A stretch of 64,000 nucleotides of DNA from NCBI RefSeq assembly GCF_036013745.1, contig NZ_CP107880.1:3534001-3598000 (forward strand), given 5' to 3'. The stretch's first letter is position 1; every line of letters starts with the position of its first letter. The position numbers and the translations under genes are program-made. The notes under the pieces are model-generated. The model was not told where the DNA came from, did not search any database, and was given only the letters and a program-made list of their open reading frames with translations. Origin of the DNA: Streptomyces sp. NBC_00483. GTDB lineage: Bacteria; Actinomycetota; Actinomycetes; Streptomycetales; Streptomycetaceae. Below, in pieces: positions 55,612-64,000 of the stretch.

Positions 55612-56697
55612 ATGACCGCAAATCCAACGGGGAACCCACAGGGGTTCGAGCCCGTGTTCTGCACCATCGTGCCGCCCCACATCCTCGACAAGGCAGCTCA
55701 GGCCGAGGACTCCGCGATCGCCGCCAAGGCCCGCCGCTCCCTCGAGCGCGACGGCTTCGAGCGCACGCGGCGCCGGCTGACGACCGTCATCGGCGCGCCC
55801 TCCGTCGCCCCGCCCGCGGGCCTCGAGGGCCAGAAGCCGCACCGCACCATCTACGACGCCCGGCACCACACGGAGCTGCCGGGGCGGAAGGTGCGCGGCG
55901 AGGGGGACAAGCCGGGCAAGGACGCGACCGTCAACCGTGCGTACGCGGGGCTCGGCGCGACGTTCGAGCTGTTCCTGGAGAAGTTCTCCCGGCACTCGAT
56001 CGACGGCAACGGTCTGCCGTTGAACGCGACGGTGCACTACTCCGAGGAGTACAACAACGCGTTCTGGAACGGCGAGCAGATGGTGTTCGGCGACGGTGAC
56101 GGCGAGATCTTCCTCGACTTCACCATCCCCGTCGACGTCATCGGCCACGAGCTGACCCACGGCGTCACGCAGTACACGGCGAACCTGACGTACTTCGGTC
56201 AGCCGGGCGCGCTCAACGAGTCGATGTCCGACGTCTTCGGCTCCCTCATCAAGCAGTACACGCTGGGCCAGTCCGCCTCCGAGGCCGACTGGCTGATCGG
56301 CGCCGGCCTGCTGGCTCCGCGCGTCACGGGCGTCGCCCTGCGCTCCATGAAGGCCCCGGGGACCGCCTACGACGACGATGTCCTCGGCAAGGACCCGCAG
56401 CCCGCCGACATGGACCACTTCGTGAAGACGGGCCGTGACAACGGCGGCGTGCACATCAACTCCGGCATCCCCAACCACGCGTTCTACATCCTGGCCGAGG
56501 CGCTCGGCGGGAACGCGTGGGAGCGGGCGGGCCAGATCTGGTACGACACCCTCACCGGCGGCGAGCTCGCGCAGGACTGCCTCTTCGTCGACTTCGCCAA
56601 GGCGACGGTGAAGGCCGCGAAGTCCCGTTACAACGAGGGCGAGGAGTACCAGTCGGTGCTCAAGGCCTGGGAGCAGGTCGGCGTTCCTACCCAGTAG
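55612..56697 (+). CDS. M4-family metallopeptidase, protealysin-like
   Basis: This 361-residue zinc protease of the thermolysin family has HELTH at 179-183 and the third ligand Glu203 in LNESMSDVFG. The second catalytic histidine region is HINSGIPNHAFY. It has no Sec signal peptide. Instead it has a short propeptide with PPHIL (residues 21-25), the signature of protealysin-like proteases, which are kept inactive by a short precursor and found inside cells or exported non-classically. The downstream gene encodes the matching emfourin-type inhibitor. ATG 55612 gives the standard precursor length. Confidence 0.93.
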   Translation: MTANPTGNPQGFEPVFCTIVPPHILDKAAQAEDSAIAAKARRSLERDGFERTRRRLTTVIGAPSVAPPAGLEGQKPHRTIYDARHHTELPGRKVRGEGDKPGKDATVNRAYAGLGATFELFLEKFSRHSIDGNGLPLNATVHYSEEYNNAFWNGEQMVFGDGDGEIFLDFTIPVDVIGHELTHGVTQYTANLTYFGQPGALNESMSDVFGSLIKQYTLGQSASEADWLIGAGLLAPRVTGVALRSMKAPGTAYDDDVLGKDPQPADMDHFVKTGRDNGGVHINSGIPNHAFYILAEALGGNAWERAGQIWYDTLTGGELAQDCLFVDFAKATVKAAKSRYNEGEEYQSVLKAWEQVGVPTQ

Positions 56698-56723
56698 GCG
56701 CCAGTAGGAGTAGACAGGGACCC

Positions 56724-56990
56724 ATGCGTATTCACGTCTCACGCACGGGCGGATTCGCCGGCATCGACCGGCACGCCGAGGTGGACACGGCGGGCCGGTC
56801 CGATGCCCACGAGTGGCACGCCCTGGCCGAGAAGGCGGTGTCCTCCGGCCGGGCCACGCCCCCCATCGGCGTACCCGACGGCTTCAGCTACACGATCACG
56901 GTCGACGACACGACCGTGTACTGCGCCGACCCCCACCTCTCGGAGGAACAACGCAGGCTGATCTCACGGGTGTTGAAGGAGGGCGCTTGA
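56724..56990 (+). CDS. Emfourin-type inhibitor of the M4 protease
   Basis: This 88-residue protein begins MRIHVSRTGGFAGIDRHAEV and contains PDGFSYTITVDDTTVYCADP and LSEEQRRLISRVLKEG. This matches the emfourin family, small potent inhibitors of protealysin-like M4 proteases that are encoded next to them. It follows the protease by 26 bp, so the two are probably cotranscribed as a protease/inhibitor pair that controls intracellular proteolysis. Confidence 0.85.
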   Translation: MRIHVSRTGGFAGIDRHAEVDTAGRSDAHEWHALAEKAVSSGRATPPIGVPDGFSYTITVDDTTVYCADPHLSEEQRRLISRVLKEGA

Positions 56991-57003
56991 GTTCGGCCGA
57001 TTA

Positions 57004-57050
57004 AAGCCCCTGCGGCGATTGAGCAGCGGGGTCCGGGGCAGAGCCCCGAG
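57004..57050 (+). repeat. Dispersed element family, locus 5
   Basis: A complete copy (AAGCCCCTGCGGCGATTGAG, then CAGCGGGGTCCGGGGCAGAG, then CCCCGAG) sits between the convergent emfourin and SDR genes. Confidence 0.9.
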
Positions 57051-57068
57051 TCCGCAACCCCGGTCCGG

Positions 57069-57923
57069 CTAAAGGACACCCGCGTCCCGGGCCGCCCACA
57101 CCGACGGAAACACCGGCCGATACCCCAGCTCGTGCCGGAGGCGATCCGTGGACATCACCGAGTGCCACGGATCCGGCGCCACCTTCTCGTACGCCTCCGC
57201 CGGCACCGGAACTCCACCGATCCCCAGAATGTCGACCGTCGTCACCGGCGCGTCATCCGCGATGTTGTACACCCCGTCCGCCCCGGCCGCGTACAACAAC
57301 CTCCGCAGCCCCTGCGTCACATCCACGTGATGCCCCATGTGCAGCCTCTGCATCGCCGGCCAGGCAACCGCCCACTCCAGCACATTGTCGAGATGCGGAT
57401 CCCCGTCCCCGTACACGAAGGGCAGCCGCGCGATCCGCAGGTCGTCGAGCCCGTCGAGGCCCCGCAGCGCCCGCTCCGCCTCCCACTTGGACTCGGGATA
57501 CGCACCCCACTGGATCCCGCCCGGCACCGTCTCGTCCGACTCCACGAGCGGCCGCCCCCGACCGGCCCCGTACACGAGCCCCGTGCTGACCTGCACGAAC
57601 CTCCGCACACCCGAGGCCACCGCGGCCCGGCCCAGCTCGATCGCCGCGTCCCGGTTGACCGCCCGCGCCTCCTCGTCCGGCACCCCGCGGAACGCCGCGG
57701 CGACGTTGACCACGGAGTCCACCCCGGTCGTCGCCTTGCCCAGCACGCCGGCGTCGCGCAGATCGCCGACCACCACGTCCGCGCCCAGCTCGGCGAACCG
57801 CTCCCCGCGAGCCTCGTCCCGTACGAGGACCCGCACCCGGTCCCCCTTCGGCGCGCCCGCCAGCAGTCGGGGCACGAAGCGCCGCCCGACCTGTCCCGTC
57901 GCACCCGTCACCAGTGTCAGCAT
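57069..57923 (-). CDS. Extended SDR (NAD-dependent epimerase/dehydratase-like)
   Basis: This 284-residue extended SDR has TGATGQVGRRFV at the cofactor site, VVVGDLRDAGVL, VNVAAAFRGVP, VSTGLVYG with the catalytic Ser/Thr strand, and YPESKWEAE with the Tyr-x3-Lys pair. The ATG at 57923 has GAGGAGG upstream. It is divergent from an XRE/MmyB regulator with a 9-bp-arm palindrome between. A role in sugar or small-molecule reduction is likely but the substrate is unknown. Confidence 0.88.
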   Translation of the reverse strand: MLTLVTGATGQVGRRFVPRLLAGAPKGDRVRVLVRDEARGERFAELGADVVVGDLRDAGVLGKATTGVDSVVNVAAAFRGVPDEEARAVNRDAAIELGRAAVASGVRRFVQVSTGLVYGAGRGRPLVESDETVPGGIQWGAYPESKWEAERALRGLDGLDDLRIARLPFVYGDGDPHLDNVLEWAVAWPAMQRLHMGHHVDVTQGLRRLLYAAGADGVYNIADDAPVTTVDILGIGGVPVPAEAYEKVAPDPWHSVMSTDRLRHELGYRPVFPSVWAARDAGVL

Positions 57924-58002
57924 GGCCGCCTCCTCGATAGCGATGTCGTAGCCATGCCTTGAAGCCTCGGAGATCCGGGCGCCCGGCGGGAGAGACGCGT
58001 TC

Positions 58003-58041
58003 ATCCAGGGACCGACACTCCCTGGATACGAGCTGGATACG
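58003..58041. promoter_or_regulatory. Operator-like palindrome plus direct repeats (SDR/regulator 4)
   Basis: ATCCAGGGA (58003-58011) and TCCCTGGAT (58019-58027) form a perfect 9-bp inverted repeat with a 7-base spacer. CTGGATACG occurs at 58022-58030 and 58033-58041 (11-bp period). It is the likely binding site of the adjacent regulator. Confidence 0.7.
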
Positions 58042-58068
58042 GCGGCCGACCCGCGCGATCCTGAATAC

Positions 58069-58905
58069 GTGAACCGCCCCGAACTCGCCGACTTCCTGCG
58101 CCGCTCCCGCACCCGCCTGTCCCCGCCCGACGTAGGGCTGACAGCGGGTCCGCGCCGCCGCACCCCGGGCCTGCGCCGCGAGGAGGTGGCGCAGCTCGCC
58201 GGGATGTCCACGGACTACTACACGCGGCTCGAACAGCGCCGGGGCTCGCACCCGTCGCGGCAGATGCTCACCGCCCTGGCCCGCGCGCTGCGCCTGTCCG
58301 ACGTCGAGCGGGACCATCTGTTCCATCTGGCGGGCGAGGAGCCGCCGCGGCCCGGGGTCTCGTCGGAGCACGTCAGTCCGGGCCTGCTGCTGATCCTGGA
58401 CCGGCTGTACGACCTGCCGGCGTCGGTGATGAGCGACTGGGGCACGGTGCTCGCGCAGAACCCGATGTCGGTGGCGCTCACCGGGGAGCACGTCGGGGAG
58501 AACATGGTGCGCCGCTGGTTCGTGGAGCCGGACTGCCGGGCCCTGTTCCCGCCGGAGGCGCACGAGCCGCACGCCCGCGCCCATGTGGCGGGTCTGCGCG
58601 CGGTCACCGCGGCCCGCCCCGACGATCCGGGTCCCGCCGCGCTCGTGACCGAGCTGCGCGCCGGTTCGAGGGAGTTCGAGTCGATGTGGCGCAGGCACGA
58701 CGTCGTGGTGAACCGGCCGTCACCGAAGCGCTTCGTGCACCCCGTGGTCGGCGTCCTCGACCTCGACTGCGAGGTGCTGACCGGCAACGGCCACGGCCAG
58801 CAGCTCGTCGTGCACTCGGCGCGGCCGGGCACGGAGACGTACGAACGCCTGGAACTGCTGCGGGTGATCGGCCTCCAGGACCTGACGCCGAGCGACCCGG
58901 CGTAA
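58069..58905 (+). CDS. XRE/MmyB-type regulator 4, divergent from the SDR
   Basis: This 278-residue protein has the same two-domain layout as the pump regulators. The helix-turn-helix (RRRTPGLRREEVAQLAGMSTDYYTRLEQRRG) is followed by an MmyB-like ligand-binding domain (MSDWGTVLAQNPMSVALTG; MWRRHDVVVN). Its target here is an SDR rather than a pump, which fits the common pairing of this family with redox enzymes. GTG start at 58069, immediately after the operator-like repeats. The 3' end faces era, 17 bases away. Confidence 0.87.
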   Translation: MNRPELADFLRRSRTRLSPPDVGLTAGPRRRTPGLRREEVAQLAGMSTDYYTRLEQRRGSHPSRQMLTALARALRLSDVERDHLFHLAGEEPPRPGVSSEHVSPGLLLILDRLYDLPASVMSDWGTVLAQNPMSVALTGEHVGENMVRRWFVEPDCRALFPPEAHEPHARAHVAGLRAVTAARPDDPGPAALVTELRAGSREFESMWRRHDVVVNRPSPKRFVHPVVGVLDLDCEVLTGNGHGQQLVVHSARPGTETYERLELLRVIGLQDLTPSDPA

Positions 58906-58922
58906 CCGGGCCACTGGCAGGT

Positions 58923-61648
<2,726 letters not shown>

Positions 61649-61693
61649 CGTCCTTTGCCCGACCGGCACATTCAAGCGCGGGCCCGGAAACCT

Positions 61694-61791
61694 AGCCCCT
61701 GCGGCGATTGAGCAGCGGGGTCCGGGGCAGAGCCCCGATCTTTCCAGCCCCTGCGGCGATTGAGCAGCGGGGCCCGGGGCAGAGCCCCGAG
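61694..61791 (+). repeat. Dispersed element family, locus 6 (two tandem copies)
   Basis: Two complete copies in tandem (61694-61738 and 61746-61791), separated by TCTTTCC, lie between the convergent glnK and Rpf-like genes. They differ at one central base (GGGGTCC or GGGGCCC). Confidence 0.92.
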
Positions 61792-61810
61792 ACCGCAACG
61801 CCGGTACGGC

Positions 61811-62197
61811 TTAAAGGCCCGCCTTCGCGCCGCAGACCGGCCACGCCCCCGGCCCCTGTTCGGCCAGAACCTTGTTGGCGACAGCCATCTGCTCCGACGG
61901 CGTCGCCTGATGCGCAGAGGCGGCGTACTGCGTACCCCCATACGCGGCCCACGTGGACGACGTGAACTGCAGCCCACCCGAGAACCCGTTCCCCGTGTTC
62001 GCGGCCCAGTTCCCACTGGCCTCGCACCGGGCAACGGACTGCCACTGGGACGCCGACGCCCCGGTGGCCGCCGAAGCGCTGCCGGTGCCCGCGAGCACCA
62101 TCACCCCACTGGCCCCGGCCAGAACGGCGGCCGTGCCAAGACGACGAGTACGGGACATACGGGCGGCGGAGGGACGACGAAGCACGGCGGAGAACAC
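61811..62197 (-). CDS. Secreted Rpf-like (transglycosylase-fold) protein
   Basis: This protein of about 128 residues has a Sec signal peptide ending near GTGSASA. A single resuscitation-promoting-factor/lysozyme-like domain follows ([29 protein letters not shown]...AAYGGTQYA...[22 protein letters not shown]), with the catalytic Glu in CEASGNW and a probable disulphide. Such proteins cleave peptidoglycan during germination or regrowth. No LysM domain follows, unlike longer Rpfs. The GTG start 62197 has AAAGG upstream; ATG 62158 is an alternative that still leaves a signal peptide. Confidence 0.87.
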   Translation of the reverse strand: MFSAVLRRPSAARMSRTRRLGTAAVLAGASGVMVLAGTGSASAATGASASQWQSVARCEASGNWAANTGNGFSGGLQFTSSTWAAYGGTQYAASAHQATPSEQMAVANKVLAEQGPGAWPVCGAKAGL

Positions 62198-62511
62198 GAA
62201 GCAGAACCTTTGTTTGGGGACGTGGTAGGCCGCCCGGTGCGGCGGCCGGTCGGTCGGCTGCCGCAGCGGGCGACCACTCCACCGTGAGCCACGCCGAGCC
62301 CCCGACCCATGGGCCGCCCGACCCACCGCGCCACCCTTCGGTCCCGCCCCGGGGTCCCGTCCCGCCGGGACCTGCGCCCCGGGTCATTGGTCCCGCCGCC
62401 CGCTCCCCGGGCCCCCGCGCCCGCACGCACGACGCCCGCCGCACCGGGCCGTCGGGCCCGGGTGAGCGGCGGGCGTGAGGGTGCTCACAAAGCCGTTGCG
62501 CGCAAGGGAGT
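62198..62511. other. 314-bp GC-rich upstream region of the Rpf-like gene
   Basis: No gene is supported. It contains a perfect 11-bp-arm hairpin (ACGCCCGCCGC 62432-62442 with 62466-62476), a probable terminator of the upstream deaminase-like gene, and GC-rich stems around 62340-62372. Streptomyces rpf genes often carry a c-di-AMP riboswitch here. I looked for its conserved blocks and did not recognise them. Confidence 0.45.
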
Positions 62512-62865
62512 TCAGCCCGCCCGCAGCGCCTCCTTCACCGCACCGTCGCCCCCGGCGAGGAACACCGGCGTACCGGCCCCGCCCAGGTCACGTACGGCCG
62601 CGAGGTCCTCGGCCGGAAGCTCGTCGGACGCGGAGACGACGGCCGCCGCCTCCAGGGACTGCGCTCCGGACGCCACCGCCATGGCGACGGCCGTCTGCAG
62701 CGCGCTCAGCTTCAGGGAGTCGAGGGCGACGGTGCCCGCGACGTAGGTGCGCCCCGTCTCGTCACGCACGGCCGCGCCCTCGGGCACACCGTTGCGGGCC
62801 CGCGTGGAGCGGGCCAGGGTGACGATCTTGCGGTCCTCGGGGCCGAGGTCGGTGCTCTCAGTCAT
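62512..62865 (-). CDS. Cytidine-deaminase-like protein of the era cluster
   Basis: This 117-residue protein (TESTDLGPEDRKIVTLARSTR start, DETGRTYVAGTVALDSLKLSALQ in the middle) belongs to the deaminase-fold family normally located just before era in actinobacteria. The zinc-binding HAE/PCxxC motifs of active cytidine deaminases are absent, so it is unlikely to deaminate cytidine. The ATG 62865 has TATGCT six bases upstream and no ribosome-binding site, which suggests a leaderless transcript. Confidence 0.82.
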   Translation of the reverse strand: MTESTDLGPEDRKIVTLARSTRARNGVPEGAAVRDETGRTYVAGTVALDSLKLSALQTAVAMAVASGAQSLEAAAVVSASDELPAEDLAAVRDLGGAGTPVFLAGGDGAVKEALRAG

Positions 62866-62893
62866 GAGGTGAGCATAAGGAAGTGGGTCGGGT

Positions 62894-63772
62894 TCACCCT
62901 GCGACGGGGTACATCGCCCCACGCCGCCCCTCCGGCGACGCCAGCCACTCCAGCTTCGCCGCGGTGTCCGCCTCGGCCATCGGAGTGTGCAGCACGACGG
63001 TGAGGTCCGGCCGCGCGGGGATCTTCATGGCGGTCGACTCCATGACCAGCAGCCCGGCCACGGGATGCGTGAGCTCCTTGCGGACCTGCCCCTGCGGCTT
63101 GATGTCGCGGCGCTCCCACAGCTCCACGAACTCCGGGCTCACCTCCTTGAGTTCGGCGACGACCTCCTGGAAGCCCTCGTCGTCGGGGCACTCGGAGCAG
63201 GCGGCACGGAACTGGGCGACGACCGTCGCCGCGTTCTGCTCCCAGCTCTCGCTGCGGGCGCGGTAGAGGGAGTCGGTGAAGAAGTCGATGACGCAGTTCT
63301 GCCGGTTCTCCGGGCGCATCGCCAGGACGATCGCCGCCGCGTCGTTGTACATCACGCAGTTGTAGTACGCGTCCATGATGTGCGCCGGGAACGGCATCCA
63401 GGCGTCGATGAGCCGCTGCAGCCCGTCGCACATCTGCTGGTCGCCCGGATCCACCTCGTACGCGGGCGGGTTGAGCCCCGCGAGCACATACAGGTGGCGC
63501 CGCTCCGCACTCGTCAGCTTCAGGACGCGGGCCACGGCGTCGAGCACCTGCGGCGACACCGAGATGTCCCGGCCCTGCTCCAGCCACTGGTACCAGGAGG
63601 CGCCGACCCCGGCGAGCACGGCGACTTCTTCGCGGCGCAGGCCTGGCGTACGGCGCCGGGCACCGCCGTCGGGCAGGCCCGCCTCGGTGGGCGAGACCCG
63701 CGCCCGCCGGCTCATCAGGAACTCCCGCAACTCGCTGAGCCGGTGCTTCTTGAGCGCTGCGCTCTCGGCCAC
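62894..63772 (-). CDS. XRE/MmyB-type regulator 5, divergent from MFS 6
   Basis: This 292-residue regulator has a helix-turn-helix (RRRTPGLRREEVAVLAGVG with SWYQWLEQGR) and an MmyB-like ligand-binding domain (MYNDAAAIVLAMRPENR; LWERRDIKPQG). The GTG start at 63772 has GGGGGAG six bases upstream; the longer frame runs through the operator. It is divergent from an MFS gene cut by the window edge. The gap contains a CTGGTGGT/ACCACCAG palindrome reminiscent of the CTGGT...ACCAG sites at pairs 1 and 2. Confidence 0.87.
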   Translation of the reverse strand: MAESAALKKHRLSELREFLMSRRARVSPTEAGLPDGGARRRTPGLRREEVAVLAGVGASWYQWLEQGRDISVSPQVLDAVARVLKLTSAERRHLYVLAGLNPPAYEVDPGDQQMCDGLQRLIDAWMPFPAHIMDAYYNCVMYNDAAAIVLAMRPENRQNCVIDFFTDSLYRARSESWEQNAATVVAQFRAACSECPDDEGFQEVVAELKEVSPEFVELWERRDIKPQGQVRKELTHPVAGLLVMESTAMKIPARPDLTVVLHTPMAEADTAAKLEWLASPEGRRGAMYPVAG

Positions 63773-63791
63773 GTACGACTCCCCCGGTTGT

Positions 63792-63810
63792 CTGGTGGTG
63801 CGACCACCAG
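63792..63810. promoter_or_regulatory. Operator-like palindrome between regulator 5 and MFS 6
   Basis: CTGGTGGT-GCG-ACCACCAG has perfect 8-bp arms. It shares the outer CTGGT...ACCAG with the CTGGTACCAG sites at 15838 and 19828. Confidence 0.7.
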
Positions 63811-63860
63811 CATAAGTTCCCACTCTCCACGGTTATTCCGGTCGTAGAAAGCTCTTGGCC

Positions 63861-64000
63861 ATGGCGATCGACACCGCAACCTCCACCGAGACCTCCACGG
63901 CTCCCCTGTCCCAACGACCCGCCGCGCCCCGCCTGTCGGGCCGCGACAAGCTCGTCCTCTTCGTCCTGTGCGCCGCCCAGTTCATGGTGGCGCTCGACTT
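63861..64000 (+). CDS. MFS transporter 6, 3'-truncated by window edge
   Basis: Only the first 46 residues are present: a Thr/Ser/Pro-rich N-terminus and the start of helix 1 (DKLVLFVLCAAQFMVALDF), typical of DHA2-type drug exporters (AQFMVALDxTIVNVALP follows in the family). It is divergent from regulator 5 and is its probable target. Confidence 0.75.
   Translation, partial: MAIDTATSTETSTAPLSQRPAAPRLSGRDKLVLFVLCAAQFMVALD

Noticed and set aside
62198..62511. c-di-AMP (ydaO-type) riboswitch upstream of the Rpf-like gene
   Set aside because: It is expected for many Streptomyces rpf genes, but I could not find the conserved sequence blocks; a covariance-model search would settle it.
62512..62865. 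Active cytidine deaminase
   Set aside because: The zinc ligands (HAE and PCxxC) of active enzymes are missing, so only the fold family is claimed.

Overview
The window is about 64 kb of very GC-rich DNA from a Streptomyces (or very close actinomycete) chromosome. The evidence is codon usage, rare TTA (bldA-type) leucine codons, a sortase-E type LASTG surface protein, XRE-DUF5753/DUF397 cassettes, and an actinobacterial core gene order (glyS, zinc uptake plus zur, uppS, recO, leuA, era, cytidine deaminase-like). I found no prophage, insertion sequence, CRISPR array, rRNA or tRNA.

Layout, left to right. 0-2.4 kb: assimilatory nitrite reductase nirBD (nirB cut by the window edge). 2.6-3.9 kb: LASTG wall-anchored protein. 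4.0-7.8 kb: an SDR oxidoreductase and pyruvate phosphate dikinase. 8.2-12.9 kb: a ROK regulator divergent from a two-gene glycosidase operon (MGH1-like plus debranching-like). 13.7-24.0 kb: tRNA-dihydrouridine synthase, then two paralogous divergent XRE/MmyB-type regulator-MFS pump pairs with a matching 50-bp operator region, a third pump, a sulfite-oxidase-fold enzyme, and an aldo/keto reductase-TetR pair behind a perfect 15-bp-arm palindrome. 24.4-26.4 kb: a WhiJ-like cassette. 26.5-31.2 kb: glyS divergent from znuACB-zur, with two Zur-box-like sites. 31.2-35.4 kb: a LuxR-type STAND ATPase, uppS and recO. 35.4-52.5 kb: a strongly accessory block with Rrf2-MFS, a second WhiJ-like cassette, two copies of a divergent SpoIIE-type phosphatase/STAND ATPase module flanking an MFS-LysR pair, then VOC, two-component and MMPL genes. 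52.7-57.0 kb: TerB-like protein, leuA with a leucine attenuator peptide, and an M4 protease with its emfourin-type inhibitor. 57.1-64 kb: SDR/regulator pair, era, amtB-glnK, an Rpf-like secreted protein, a cytidine-deaminase-like gene, and another regulator-MFS pair cut by the right edge.

Two themes stand out. First, the region is dense in one-regulator-one-target divergent pairs, each with its own visible palindrome. Second, one 45-50 bp GC-rich intergenic element occurs at six loci, always in the same orientation. At two loci it has become coding: it supplies the C-terminus of a histidine kinase and of a SpoIIE-type phosphatase. The most unusual arrangement is the duplicated phosphatase/STAND module (38.97-42.43 kb and 44.64-48.02 kb). 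Its ATPases resemble the LuxR-type STAND protein at 31.2-33.6 kb but lack the DNA-binding domain.
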